A DNA stretch of 64,000 nt, from contig JAGTPG010000002.1 in assembly GCA_018195615.1 (NCBI GenBank), positions 6,131,501-6,195,500 of the forward strand, read 5' to 3'. Source of the DNA: Streptomyces tuirus. GTDB lineage: Bacteria; Actinomycetota; Actinomycetes; Streptomycetales; Streptomycetaceae. The notes beneath the pieces are model-generated. The model saw only the letters and a program-made list of their open reading frames with translations. It was not told the DNA's origin and did not search any database. The first letter of the stretch is position 1; each line of letters starts with the position of its first letter. Both the position numbers and the translations under genes were made by a program. Shown here piece after piece: positions 1 through 8,998 of the stretch.

Positions 1-799
1 AGACGATGTTGGCGCCCTTGCCGCCCAGTTCGAGCGTGAGCTTCTTGCGGGTGCCGGCGACCGTGCGGGCGATCTCCTTGCCGACGGCCGTGGAGCCGGT
101 GAAGGCGACCTTGTTCACGTCCGGGTGGGCGACCAGCGCGGCGCCGGTGTCGCCGTAGCCGGGGAGGATGTTGACGACGCCCTTCGGCAGGCCCGCCTGG
201 CGGCAGATGTCCGCGAAGAACAGCGCCGAGAGTGGGGTGGTCTCGGCAGGCTTGAGGACGACCGTGTTGCCGGTGGCGAGGGCGGGGCGATCTTCCACGC
301 CAGCATCAGCAGCGGGAAGTTCCAGGGGATGACCTGGCCGGCGACGCCGAGCGGCTTCGGTGACGGTCCGAACCCGGCGTGGTCCAGTTTGTCGGCCCAG
401 CCCGCGTAGTAGAAGAAGTGGGCCGCCACCAGGGGAGGTCGGCGTCCCTCGTCTCCTTGATGGGCTTGCCGTTGTCCAGCGTCTCCAGGACGGCCAGTTC
501 CCGGCTGCGCTCCTGGATGATCCGCGCGATGCGGAACAGGTACTTCGCGCGCTCCGAGCCGGGCAGCGCCGACCACTTCTCGAAGGCCCTGCGGGCGGCC
601 TTCACCGCGCGGTCGACGTCCTCGGAACCGGCCTGGGCCACCTCGGAGAGGACCTCCTCGGTGGACGGAGAGACGGTCTTGAAGACCTTGCCGGCCGCCG
701 CATCGACGAACTCGCCGTCGATGAACAGGCCGTACGAGGGGGCGATGTCGACGATCGCACGCGACTCGGGGCCGGGGCGTATTCGAATACCGATGCCAT
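1..799 (-). CDS. Aldehyde dehydrogenase, partial, with three frameshifts
   Basis: NAD(P)-dependent aldehyde dehydrogenase family. The visible part runs from the start at 799 to the ELGGKGANIV segment at position 1; the catalytic Cys lies beyond the window. Recognisable family stretches are GLFIDGEFVDA, GQVIPWNFPLLMLAWK and LTLELGGKG, but they lie in different frames. Single bases are missing near 768, 441 and 284, each in a G/C run, so a sequencing or assembly error is more likely than a pseudogene. It starts 5 bp after the deoC stop on the same strand, so it is probably co-transcribed. Inference: it could oxidise the acetaldehyde released by deoxyribose-phosphate aldolase. Confidence 0.85.
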
Positions 800-804
800 G
801 GTGA

Positions 805-1773
805 TCAGTCCACCGTCACGTAGTCGGGGCCGGAGTAGCGGCCGGTGGCCAGCTTCTGGCGCTGCATCAGCAGGTCGTTCAACAAGGAGGAGGCGCCGAA
901 GCGGAACCAGTGGTTGTCCAGCCAGTCCTCGCCCGCCGTCTCGTTGACCAGCACGAGGAACTTGATGGCGTCTTTCGACGTGCGGATGCCGCCGGCCGGC
1001 TTCACGCCGACCTGGATGCCGGTCTGTGCCCGGAAGTCACGCACCGCCTCCAGCATGAGGAGCGTGTTCGCCGGGGTCGCGTTGACGGCGACCTTTCCGG
1101 TGGACGTCTTGATGAAGTCCGCGCCCGCCAGCATGCCGAGCCAGCTCGCCCGGCGGATGTTGTCGTAGGTCGACAGCTCGCCCGTCTCGAAGATCACCTT
1201 CAGGCGCGCGGACGTCCCGCAGGCCTCCTTCACGGCGGTGATCTCGTCGTACACCTTCAGGTACCGGCCCGCGAGGAACGCCCCGCGGTCGATGACCATG
1301 TCGATCTCGTCCGCGCCCGCGGCGACGGCCTCGCGGACGTCGGCCAGCTTGACGCCGATCGGGGCGCGGCCGGCCGGGAACGCCGTGGCGACGGAGGCGA
1401 CCTTCACGCCGGAGCCGGCGACGGCTTCCTTGGCCACGGCCACCATGTCGGGGTAGACGCAGACCGCGGCCGTGGTGGGCGTCGTACGGTCGGTGGGGTC
1501 GGGGTTGACCGCCTTCGCGCCGAGCGCCCGGACCTTGCCCGGGGTGTCCGCGCCTTCCAGCGTCGTCAGGTCGACCATCGAGATGGCGAGGTCGATGGCG
1601 TACGCCTTCGCGGTCGTCTTGATCGAACGGGTACCGAGGGAGGCCGCACGCCCCTCCAGTCCGACCGCGTCGACGCCGGGGAGCCCGTGAAGGAAGCGGC
1701 GCAGCGCGCTGTCGGACGCGGTGACGTCCTTGAGGGGGTGAGCTGCGGTGAGTGCAGTACTGGGCATGGTCAC
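805..1773 (-). CDS. deoC: Deoxyribose-phosphate aldolase
   Basis: Class I aldolase that cleaves 2-deoxyribose-5-phosphate to glyceraldehyde-3-phosphate and acetaldehyde in deoxynucleoside catabolism. The 322-residue protein (GTG start at 1773; ATG at 1767 is the alternative) has the Schiff-base lysine K222 in DFIKTSTGK and the second conserved lysine K258 in GVKPAGGIR. No ribosome-binding site precedes either start. A TATGCT -10 hexamer ends six bases before the GTG, which implies a leaderless mRNA. The aldehyde dehydrogenase gene follows directly. It is divergent from the PH-like membrane protein gene. Regulation probably works through the palindrome in its promoter, shared with the purine nucleoside phosphorylase gene. 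Confidence 0.95.
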   Translation of the reverse strand: MTMPSTALTAAHPLKDVTASDSALRRFLHGLPGVDAVGLEGRAASLGTRSIKTTAKAYAIDLAISMVDLTTLEGADTPGKVRALGAKAVNPDPTDRTTPTTAAVCVYPDMVAVAKEAVAGSGVKVASVATAFPAGRAPIGVKLADVREAVAAGADEIDMVIDRGAFLAGRYLKVYDEITAVKEACGTSARLKVIFETGELSTYDNIRRASWLGMLAGADFIKTSTGKVAVNATPANTLLMLEAVRDFRAQTGIQVGVKPAGGIRTSKDAIKFLVLVNETAGEDWLDNHWFRFGASSLLNDLLMQRQKLATGRYSGPDYVTVD

Positions 1774-1779
1774 CAGACG

Positions 1780-1808
1780 AGCATATCTACGCGCGTAGCG
1801 GCTGTACA
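1780..1808 (-). promoter_or_regulatory. deoC promoter with 12-bp palindromic operator
   Basis: Reading the minus strand, TGTACA (1808-1803) and TATGCT (1785-1780) are separated by 17 bp. The perfect palindrome CTACGCGCGTAG (1787-1798) sits in the spacer, the usual place for a repressor site. The same 12-mer occurs upstream of the purine nucleoside phosphorylase gene at 5543-5554. The promoter boxes are read by eye. Confidence 0.65.
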
Positions 1809-1869
1809 GCCCTCCGGTTGTCTCCTGGCCGGCTGACAGACGTACGGACGGGTCCGGCAGAATCGAGGC

Positions 1870-2574
1870 ATGACGAGCCCCGAGCCCCAGTCGCCAGCGC
1901 CGCAGCCTTCGGAGCCCGAGTCCGAGGACCGGGTGTACCGGTCGGTTCCGGCGATCGCCGGTGGTGTGCTGCTGCTCGCCGTCGTGGGGTGGCTCGGGAT
2001 CGACGCGGTGGTCTCAGGGGAGGGGCGCACGCCGTGGCTGGCGCTCGCCGTGCTGCTCCTCGTCGTGCCGCTGGTCGTCGCCTTCACCCTGCGGCCGGCC
2101 GTGTACGCGGGCGACGACCGGCTGCGCATTCGCAACCCCTTCCGTGTCGTCGTGGTGCCCTGGGGGCAGGTCGCCTCGCTGAAGTCCGCCTACTCGAACG
2201 AGGTCCTCACCGAGTCCGGCGCCAAGTACCAGCTGTGGGCCGTCCCCGTCTCGCTGCGCGCCCGCAAGAAGGCGGCGCGGCGCGAGATGCGCGCGACGGC
2301 GCAGGCGCGGCGGGCCATGGGGCGGGACGAAGGGCGTGGCAGTGCGCTCGGGATGCGTGCGGGGCTGGGCGCCGGCCCCGGCGGGGACGCCGCGTCCGAG
2401 GGCCCCGTGCGGGCGGAGACCGACCGGATCATGGATGAGCTGCGCGGGCTGCACGAGGCGCGGCACCAGGCGGAGTCGGCGCGGGGCGAGGTCACCGTGC
2501 GGTGGGCCTACGAGGTGCTGGGCCCGGCCGTGGCCGGGGCGGTGCTGGTGTTGATCCTGCTGGCGGTGGGCTGA
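1870..2574 (+). CDS. Membrane protein with PH-like domain
   Basis: A 234-residue protein of unknown role. Two hydrophobic segments near residues 27-45 and 55-75 are followed by a short bacterial PH-like region (RLRIRNPFRVVVVPW, YQLWAVPV), a charged linker and a C-terminal membrane segment at about 214-233. A CAGAAT hexamer ends six bases before the ATG, with CTGACA 19 bp further upstream, so the transcript may be leaderless. It is divergent from deoC and convergent with the phosphohexomutase gene. Position between deoC and nucleoside genes suggests co-inheritance but no function can be assigned from sequence. Confidence 0.8.
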   Translation: MTSPEPQSPAPQPSEPESEDRVYRSVPAIAGGVLLLAVVGWLGIDAVVSGEGRTPWLALAVLLLVVPLVVAFTLRPAVYAGDDRLRIRNPFRVVVVPWGQVASLKSAYSNEVLTESGAKYQLWAVPVSLRARKKAARREMRATAQARRAMGRDEGRGSALGMRAGLGAGPGGDAASEGPVRAETDRIMDELRGLHEARHQAESARGEVTVRWAYEVLGPAVAGAVLVLILLAVG

Positions 2575-2631
2575 CGAGGCGGCGGGCGGCGGGCGTGACT
2601 GGGCCGGCGTGGGTGCGGCTGTAGGAACCTT

Positions 2632-2700
2632 GGGTCCTCAGGGACCTGGATCTCGGGTCCTCAAGGACCTCAGGTCCTCAATAGTCCTCGGTCGAGGGCC
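2632..2700. repeat. GGTCCTCA direct and inverted repeats, probable terminator
   Basis: GGTCCTCA occurs at 2633-2640, 2656-2663 and 2673-2680, and AGTCCTCG at 2683-2690. Inverted copies (AGGGACC, AAGGACC) lie between them, so several short hairpins such as GGTCCTcaAGGACC can form. The stretch separates two convergent genes and is a likely bidirectional terminator. Confidence 0.5.
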
Positions 2701-2777
2701 TCTCCCGGGCGTCTCTCGGCAGGCGGCAGCGGCGGGAGGCCGTCCGGGAGAGGTCCTGAGCCGTCGATCGTGCCGGG

Positions 2778-4407
2778 TCAGATGCCCGCCGCCGTCGACA
2801 GGTCGCGCTTGATCGACTCCAGGAGCGCCGTCGCCTTCGCGCGGGCCTCGGGGAGGTCGGTGTGTGTCGCGACCGGGACCACGACCTCCAGGTAGCACTT
2901 CAGCTTCGGTTCCGTGCCGCTCGGGCGGACGATCACCCGGGCACCGTCGAGCGTGTAGCGCAGTCCGTCGGTGGGCGGGAGGCTGTCCGTGCCCTGGGTG
3001 AGGTCCTCCGTGCGGGTGATCGGCAGGCCGGCGAGCCCGGTCGGGGGCTGTTCGCGCAGGCGGCGCATCGCGGCGGCGATGAGCGAGAGGTCCTGGACGC
3101 GGACCGAGAGCTGGTCCGTCGCGTGCAGGCCGTGTTCCACCGCCAGGTCGTCGAGGAGGTCGAGGAGCGTACGGCCCTCCTCCTTCAGGACGGAGGCCAG
3201 TTCCGTGATCAGGAGCGCGGCCGTGATGCCGTCCTTGTCGCGTACGCCGTCCGGGTCGACGCAGTAGCCCAGCGCCTCCTCGTAGCCGTAGCGCAGGTCC
3301 TCCGCGCGGGCGATCCACTTGAAGCCGGTGAGGGTCTCGACGTGGCGGAGGCCCGCCTTCTCGGCGATACGGCCGAGGAGGGAGGACGAGACGATCGACT
3401 CGGCGAAGGTGCCGGTCGCTCCGCGGCGGACCAGATGGGCGGCGAGGAGCGCGCCGACCTCGTCGCCGCGGAGCATGCGCCAGTCGTCGCCGTCCCGCAC
3501 CGCGACGGCGCAGCGGTCGGCGTCCGGGTCGTTGGCGATGATCAGGTCGGGGGCTGTTTCGCGGGCGGTGCTGAACGCCAGGTCCATCGCGCCGGGTTCC
3601 TCCGGGTTGGGGAACGCGACGGTCGGGAAGTCCGGGTCGGGGTCCGCCTGCTCCGTGACGAGGGCCGGTTCCGGGAAGCCGGCGCGGGCGAAGGCGGCGA
3701 GGAGGACGTCCTTGCCGACGCCGTGCATCGCGGTGTACACCGTGCGGGCCGTGCGGGGGAACCCTTGGACAGGACGGCGTCGGTGCGGGCCAGGTAGGCG
3801 TCGAGGACGCTGTCGTCGAGGGTGTCCCAGCCTTCGGTGGGGCGTCGGACGGTGGTGAGGGACGGGACCGCGGCGATCTCTGTGGCGATGTCGGCGTCCG
3901 CCGGCGGGACGATCTGGGAGCCGTCGCCCAGGTACACCTTGTAGCCGTTGTCGCGGGGTGGGTTGTGGCTGGCGGTGACCTCCACGCCGGCGACCGCGCC
4001 GAGGTGCCGTATCGCGAAGGCGAGGACGGGGGTGGGGAGGGGGCGGGGAGGACGGCCGCGCGGAGGCCGGCGCCGATCATGACGGCGGCGGTGTCGAGGG
4101 CGAAGTCGTGTGACTTGTGGCGGGCGTCGTAGCCGATGACGACGAGGCCGTTCCCGTGGCCCTGCTTCTTGAGGTACGCGGCGAGGCCGGCTGCGGCGCG
4201 GATGACGACCGAGCGGTTCATGCGCATGGGGCCGGCGCCGAGTTCGCCGCGGAGGCCGGCGGTGCCGAACTGGAGGGTGCCGGAGAAGCGGGCGGCGAGT
4301 TCGGTGTGGTCCTGGGCGTCGATGAGGCGGGCGAGCTCGGTGCGGGTCTCCGGGTCGGGGTCCTCGGTGAGCCACGCCTGGGCCTGTGCGATGAGTTCGT
4401 CGTGCAC
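2778..4407 (-). CDS. Phosphohexomutase (phosphomannomutase/phosphoglucomutase family), two frameshifts
   Basis: Alpha-D-phosphohexomutase. All four family signatures are present: the catalytic phosphoserine in TASHNP (S147 after correction), the magnesium loop DPDADR, the sugar-binding region around YGYEEALGYCVDPDG, and the phosphate site RPSGTEPK. Single C losses near 4045 and 3762 split the frame; correcting both gives 543 residues. The start is GTG at 4407, with GGAGAGG 13 bases upstream. It lies downstream of the purine nucleoside phosphorylase gene on the same strand. Inference: it may act as a phosphopentomutase, linking (deoxy)ribose-1-phosphate to the 5-phosphate used by DeoC. Confidence 0.9.
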
Positions 4408-4496
4408 GGTTTGGTGTCAGCCTCTCCGGTGTGGTGTGCGTGTGCCTGCGGCGGCCTGTGCGGTGTGGGTGGGGGTGCGCGTAGCGCGTGACGCCG

Positions 4497-4619
4497 GGTG
4501 GTGGGTCGGGGCCGCGCCGGGGGGTCCGTCCTCGGAACGGCGCGATGGGGTCGGGTACCGACTGACCGTCCGTTGACGCGCCAACCGCTGCGGGCGGACA
4601 CCCCCCGACACGTCCCCTT
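4497..4619. repeat. Dispersed intergenic element, copy 1 (about 123 bp)
   Basis: Nearly identical to the reverse complement of 8999-9122. Shared blocks include GGTCGGGGCCGCGCCGGGG, GGCGCGATGGGGTC and TTGACGCGCCAACCGC. The ends carry inverted CCGGGGGGT(GT)CCG and CGGACACCCCCCG, and an internal CCGTCctcgGGACGG-type hairpin follows the left end. It fills the gap between the phosphohexomutase and phosphorylase genes. No protein is encoded. Confidence 0.8.
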
Positions 4620-4692
4620 GCGTCGTCCGGCGGCTGCGGGCGCGTGGTGGCTCACCTGGCTGCGGGCATCCCCACCACCGACGTCGGGTTGC

Positions 4693-5517
4693 TTACAGGC
4701 GTCCCAGGACCTGGGCGAGCAGTGAACCCATCCGCGTCGCCGAGTCACGGCCCGCCTGGAGGACCTCTTCGTGGTTCAGGGGCTCGCCCGTCATGCCCGC
4801 CGCCAGGTTGGTCACAAGGGAGATGCCGAGAACCTCGGCCCCCGCCTCACGCGCGGCGATCGCCTCCAGGACCGTCGACATGCCCACCAGATCCGCACCG
4901 ATGACCCGGGCCATACGGATCTCCGCCGGCGTCTCGTAGTGCGGGCCGGGGAACTGGGCGTAGACGCCCTCCTCCAGCGTGGGGTCGACCTCCTTGCACA
5001 GGGCGCGCAGACGCGGGGAGTAGAGGTCGGTGAGGTCGACGAAGTTCGCGCCGACGATGGGGGACGTGGCCGTGAGGTTGATGTGGTCGCTGATCAGGAC
5101 CGGCTGACCGGGGCGCATGCCCTCGCGCAGGCCGCCGCAGCCGTTGGTGAGGACGATCGTCTTGCAGCCGGCCGCCACCGCGGTGCGGACACCGTGGGCG
5201 ACGGCTGCCACGCCGCGGCCCTCGTAGTAGTGCGTGCGGCCGAGGAAGACCAGGGCGCGCTTGTCGCCGATCCGGTAGGAGCGGATCTTGCCGCCGTGCC
5301 CTTCGACCGCCGGCGGCGGGAAACCGGGCAGCTCGGTGACCTGGAGCTCGGCCTCGGGCGCGCCGAGGGCGTCCACGGCCGGAGCCCAGCCGGAGCCCAT
5401 CACGAGGGCGACGTCGTGGGTCTCGGCGCCCGTGAGTTCGCGCAGGCGGGCCGCGGCGGCGTCGGCGGCCGCGTGGGGGTCGCCCTGGATGTCGTCCGGA
5501 AGAAGAGATGCGTTCAC
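4693..5517 (-). CDS. Purine nucleoside phosphorylase
   Basis: Phosphorolysis of purine (deoxy)nucleosides to free base and (deoxy)ribose-1-phosphate. The PNP/MTAP family features are LVMGSGW, GRTHYYEG, LTNGCGGL, ISDHINL, FPGPHYETPAEIRM and GMSTVLEAIAAREAG. I place the start at GTG 5517 (VNASLLPDD), giving 274 residues, because a TACCCT hexamer ends seven bases upstream. Longer readings from 5670 would run through the operator and have no family similarity. It probably feeds the downstream mutase and DeoC. It carries the same 12-bp palindrome as deoC just upstream. Confidence 0.93.
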   Translation of the reverse strand: MNASLLPDDIQGDPHAAADAAAARLRELTGAETHDVALVMGSGWAPAVDALGAPEAELQVTELPGFPPPAVEGHGGKIRSYRIGDKRALVFLGRTHYYEGRGVAAVAHGVRTAVAAGCKTIVLTNGCGGLREGMRPGQPVLISDHINLTATSPIVGANFVDLTDLYSPRLRALCKEVDPTLEEGVYAQFPGPHYETPAEIRMARVIGADLVGMSTVLEAIAAREAGAEVLGISLVTNLAAGMTGEPLNHEEVLQAGRDSATRMGSLLAQVLGRL

Positions 5518-5524
5518 GCCGACG

Positions 5525-5554
5525 AGGGTAGCCGGTGATTGCCTACGCGCGTAG
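5525..5554 (-). promoter_or_regulatory. Phosphorylase promoter with the deoC-type operator
   Basis: The perfect palindrome CTACGCGCGTAG lies at 5543-5554, next to a TACCCT -10 hexamer (5530-5525) that leads into a leaderless GTG start. The palindrome would overlap the -35 region, which is itself poor. It is identical to the deoC site at 1787-1798. Confidence 0.6.
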
Positions 5555-5623
5555 ATGGCGGAGCTCACGGGGTGGCGATCGTTGTCTTGTCGTTTCAAAC
5601 GAAGAGGCGGGAAGCGGCGGCTG

Positions 5624-6061
5624 TCAGCAGGGGCGCTTGCGGAGTTCCATGACGTAGTCGTGCGGGGCACCGGCCGATTCCGCCGCGTCGGCGATCTCCC
5701 CCAGGTAGCGCGCGGACGGCAGGCCGCCCTCGTACGCGTTCAGGGCGAAGGCCCAGGCCGGCTCCTCGCCGTCCAGGGTGTGCACCCGTACCCGTGTGCG
5801 GCGGTAGATGTCGAGGCCCACGCCTTCCCAGCGGTCGAGTGACTCCTCGTCCATGGGGGCGATGTCGTACAGCGCGACGAAGACCTGGGAGAAAGGGTCT
5901 TCGACGATCGTCGGCAGGGCGCCCTCCCAGCCCATGTGCTCGCCGCCGAAGGTCAGTCGCCACCCGTTCAGCCAGCCGGTGGCGCGCAGCGGCGAATGCG
6001 GGGCGCGGCGGGACATCAGCCGCGCGTCGAGGTTGCCGGCGTACGCGGCGTAGAGCGACAT
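5624..6061 (-). CDS. Gamma-glutamylcyclotransferase-like protein
   Basis: A 145-residue protein of the GGCT-like (AIG2/BtrG) fold. The substrate loop YAAYAGNLD is at the N-terminus, and a conserved acidic residue follows in SLDRWEGVGLDIYRR. The start is ATG 6061 (MSLYAAYAGNL); a TACCCT hexamer ends six bases upstream, which supports a leaderless start and argues against the longer reading to 6157. It is divergent from the LpdA-like gene. The true substrate is unknown. Many actinobacterial members are annotated only from the fold. Confidence 0.8.
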   Translation of the reverse strand: MSLYAAYAGNLDARLMSRRAPHSPLRATGWLNGWRLTFGGEHMGWEGALPTIVEDPFSQVFVALYDIAPMDEESLDRWEGVGLDIYRRTRVRVHTLDGEEPAWAFALNAYEGGLPSARYLGEIADAAESAGAPHDYVMELRKRPC

Positions 6062-6165
6062 GGGGAGAGGGTACGGCAGGTGGACCGGCGTCACTCGCGT
6101 GACAGAGCCGCGTCCGGCGGGCCCCGGGGCGGTGTCCCATTGATGGGTGCGGGACAATGGGGTAC

Positions 6166-7604
6166 GTGACTCGGATCGTGATCATCGGTGGCGGACCCGG
6201 CGGATACGAAGCGGCGCTGGTGGCCGCTCAACTCGGCGCGGAGGTGACCGTCGTCGACTGCGACGGTCTGGGCGGGGCGTCGGTGCTGACCGACTGCGTG
6301 CCGTCGAAGACTCTGATCGCCACGGCCGAGGTGATGACCACCTTCGACTCGTCGTACGAGGAGCTGGGGATCATCGTCGCCGACGACACCCCGCCCATGG
6401 AGCAGGCCGCCCGGGTGGTGGGTGTGGACCTGGGGAAGGTCAACCGGCGTGTGAAGCGGCTCGCGCTCGCCCAGTCGCATGACATCACCGCCTCCGTGAC
6501 GCGGGCCGGGGCGCGTGTCATGCGCGGGCGCGGGCGGCTGGAGGGCATGCAGGCGCTCGACGGGTCACGGAAGGTCGTGGTGCGTGCCGCCGACGGGAGT
6601 GAGGAGACGCTCACGGCGGACGCGGTGCTCATCGCCACCGGTGGGCATCCTCGCGAGCTGCCCGACGCGCGGCCCGACGGCGAGCGGATCCTGAACTGGA
6701 CCCAGGTGTACGACCTCGACGAGCTCCCGAGGAACTGATCGTGGTCGGGTCGGGTGTGACCGGTGCCGAGTTCGCCGGCGCCTACCAGGCGCTGGGGTCG
6801 AGGGTGACGCTCGTGTCGTCGCGGGACCGGGTGCTGCCGGGTGAGGACCCGGACGCGGCCGCCGTGCTGGAGGAGGTCTTCCGGCGGCGCGGGATGAACG
6901 TCATGGGGCGTACCCGGGCGCAGTCCGCCAAGCGGGTCGGGGACCGGGTCGAGGTGACCCTCTCCGACGGGCGGGTCATCACCGGGTCGCACTGCCTCAT
7001 GGCCGTCGGTGCCGTGCCCAACAGCGCGGGCATGGGCCTGGAGGAAGCCGGGGTCAGGCTGCGCGAGTCCGGTCACATCTGGACCGACAAGGTGTCGCGT
7101 ACGACCGCTCCGGGCGTGTACGCGGCCGGTGACGTGACGGGCGTGTTCGCGCTCGCGTCCGTGGCCGCCATGCAGGGACGTATCGCCATGTACCACTTCC
7201 TGGGCGACGCCGTGGCCCCGCTGAACCTGAAGACCGTCTCGTCGAACGTCTTCACCGACCCGGAGATCGCCACCGTCGGCTACACCCAGGCCGACGTCGA
7301 CGGCGGGAAGATCGACGCCCGGGTCGTGAAGCTGCCGTTGCTGCGCAACCCCCGCGCCAAGATGCAGGGCATCCGCGACGGCTTCGTCAAGATCTTCTGC
7401 CGGCCGGGGACCGGGATCGTGGTCGGTGGTGTGGTCGTGGCGCCGCGCGCCTCGGAACTGATCCACCCCATCTCGATCGCGGTCGACAACAACCTGACGG
7501 TCGAACAGATCGCGAACGCATTCACCGTCTATCCCTCGCTGTCGGGCTCGATCGCCGAGGTGGCACGGCAGTTGCACACCCGCAAGGAGACCGGCGAGGG
7601 CTGA
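6166..7604 (+). CDS. LpdA-type NAD(P)H dehydrogenase (quinone), one frameshift
   Basis: Two-dinucleotide-binding flavoprotein of the dihydrolipoamide dehydrogenase family: FAD site IIGGGPGGYEAA, NAD(P) site VVGSGVTGAEFAGAY, C-terminal dimerisation domain. The redox-active motif reads GGASVLTDCVPSK, so the first cysteine of the usual CxxxxC pair is missing. That is the pattern of mycobacterial LpdA (Rv3303c), a quinone reductase rather than a lipoamide dehydrogenase. One C is lost near 6730 (CTCCCGAGG), which creates a false stop at 6738; corrected length is 479 residues. GTG 6166 follows a GACAAT hexamer by seven bases; ATG 6157 is the alternative start. Confidence 0.88.
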
Positions 7605-7711
7605 GGCCGAAACCGACTCCTCGCTGGTCACGGGGAGTGTTCGACCATTCGTACGGCATAGTCGGCGGGACTAGGCCCTATACCACTTCCCGCTGCTCCG
7701 TGCGAACATCT

Positions 7712-7762
7712 TCTGCTATTCAGCGCAAACTGCTGAAAGCAGACGGTCGCTGGCGTTACTGT
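7712..7762 (+). promoter_or_regulatory. Promoter and inverted repeat ahead of the DeoR-family gene
   Basis: The inverted repeat is TCTGCT-a-TTCAGC, 7-nt centre, GCTGAA-AGCAGA (7712-7743), twelve paired bases per arm with one bulge. Its right arm overlaps a CTGAAA -35 box (7733-7738). An 18-bp spacer leads to TACTGT (7757-7762), which ends seven bases before the GTG start. The layout fits autoregulation, though an RNA hairpin cannot be excluded. Confidence 0.55.
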
Positions 7763-7769
7763 CAGTTTC

Positions 7770-8597
7770 GTGTTCGCTGCAGAACGTCGCCAATTGATCC
7801 TCGAAATGGTGCGAGCGAACGGAGCCGTGTCGCTCCGTGAGCTCGCCCGCGTCGTCCAGACCTCCGAAGTGACCGTACGGCGGGACGTGCGCGCGCTGGA
7901 GGCAGAAGGACTCCTCGACCGCCGGCACGGCGGTGCGGTACTGCCGGGCGGTTTCACGCGGGAGTCCGGCTTTCCGCAGAAGTCTCATCTCGCGACCGCC
8001 GAGAAGACCGCCATCGCCGACCTCGCCGCGAACTTCGTGGAGGAGGGCGAGGCGATCGTGGTCGGGGCGGGTACGACGACCCAGGAGCTGGCCCGCCGGC
8101 TCGCCCGGGTGCCCGGGCTGACCGTCGTCACCAACTCACTGCTGGTGGCCCAGGCGTTGGCCCATGCCAACCGGGTCGAGGTCGTGATGACCGGCGGGAC
8201 GCTCCGCGGTTCGAACTACGCCCTGGTCGGCAGCGGTGCCGAGCAGTCCCTGCACGGGCTGCGGGTGTCGCGGGCGTTCCTGTCCGGGAGCGGTCTGACC
8301 GCGGAGCGCGGGCTGTCCACGTCCAACATGCTGTCGGCGTCCGTGGACCGGGCGCTGGTGCAGGCGGCCGCGGAGGTCGTGGTCCTCGCCGATCACACCA
8401 AGCTGGGCACCGACACGATGTTCCAGACCGTGCCGACGGATCTCATCACCCGCCTCGTGACGGACGAGCCGCCTGCGCATGACGACCGCGCGGCTACCGA
8501 GCTCCAGGCGCTTGCCGACCAGGGCGTGCAGATCGCTGTGGCCGGGGGCAGGGGGGTTCGGCGGGCTCGGGTTCGGGTGCGGGGGCTCGGGGGGTGA
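7770..8597 (+). CDS. DeoR-family transcriptional regulator
   Basis: N-terminal winged helix (ERRQLILEMVRANGAVSLRELA...SEVTVRRDVRAL, residues 6-43) followed by a DeoR C-terminal sensor with EAIVVGAGTTTQELARRL, VMTGGTLRGSNYALVG and VVVLADHTKLG. Such proteins usually sense phosphorylated sugars. The start GTG 7770 has no ribosome-binding site but a TACTGT hexamer seven bases upstream, hence probably leaderless. The C-terminal 20 residues are low complexity and come after several long G runs. Two missing bases there would extend the protein to 8760 with a basic tail (RRDVPLPGPRR). Its ligand is unknown. The deoC-type palindrome is not present in its own promoter. Confidence 0.85.
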   Translation: MFAAERRQLILEMVRANGAVSLRELARVVQTSEVTVRRDVRALEAEGLLDRRHGGAVLPGGFTRESGFPQKSHLATAEKTAIADLAANFVEEGEAIVVGAGTTTQELARRLARVPGLTVVTNSLLVAQALAHANRVEVVMTGGTLRGSNYALVGSGAEQSLHGLRVSRAFLSGSGLTAERGLSTSNMLSASVDRALVQAAAEVVVLADHTKLGTDTMFQTVPTDLITRLVTDEPPAHDDRAATELQALADQGVQIAVAGGRGVRRARVRVRGLGG

Positions 8598-8830
8598 TGC
8601 CGTCCAGGCGCGTCAGCAGCGCCGGGATGTGCCGTTGCCCGGACCTCGGCGTCAGGTGCCCGGGGCGGGGGGCGGGGGTGGGTTGCGGTCGGCCACGATG
8701 CTGGGGGAGCAGGGGTCTGGGGCGGAGAGGGCCAGGGTGGCGGATCTGCGGCGGCGTTGATTGCCGGCGGGTTTGTCGCTGTCGACTGTCAGGTACCCGG
8801 CGTCGGTGCTGGGGCCGGGTGGGTCCGCAG
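8598..8830. other. GC-rich gap with possible DeoR C-terminal tail
   Basis: The stretch to 8760 contains an open frame that would extend the DeoR protein if two G-run bases are missing upstream. The rest (8761-8830) shares scattered blocks (GGGGCCGGG, CCCGGCGGA) with 18690-18740, the left shoulder of the dispersed element that follows. No other gene is seen. Confidence 0.4.
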
Positions 8831-8970
8831 CCCGGCGGAGCGGGGTGCCGCTGCGCCCACCCTCCCCCAAGCTCTCGGCTCCTCCCCCAAGTTCTCGGCT
8901 TCGCTCGAACAGGGGGACCCCCATGAGCAGGGGGACCCCCATCGCCCCAGCGGCACGACTGCCCGCAGCT
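8831..8970 (+). repeat. Dispersed hairpin element, nested double copy
   Basis: An outer copy is split by an inner one. The outer left arm CCTCCCCCAAGCTCTCGGCT (8861-8880) is followed by a complete inner unit at 8881-8924 (same left arm, CTTCGCTCGAACAGG, GGGGACCCCCAT), then the outer right arm GAGCAGGGGGACCCCCAT resumes at 8925. Flanks (CCCGGCGGAGCGGGGTGCC on the left, CGCCCCAGCGGCACGACTGC on the right) match the copy at 18730-18815. Confidence 0.8.
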
Positions 8971-8998
8971 AAGCGGATCCGCACCCGCGCATGCACGG

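Noticed and set aside
6157..7604. Two separate genes (an N-terminal oxidoreductase and a second reductase)
   Set aside because: The split at 6738-6741 is a one-base loss in a C run; both halves join as one LpdA-type protein.
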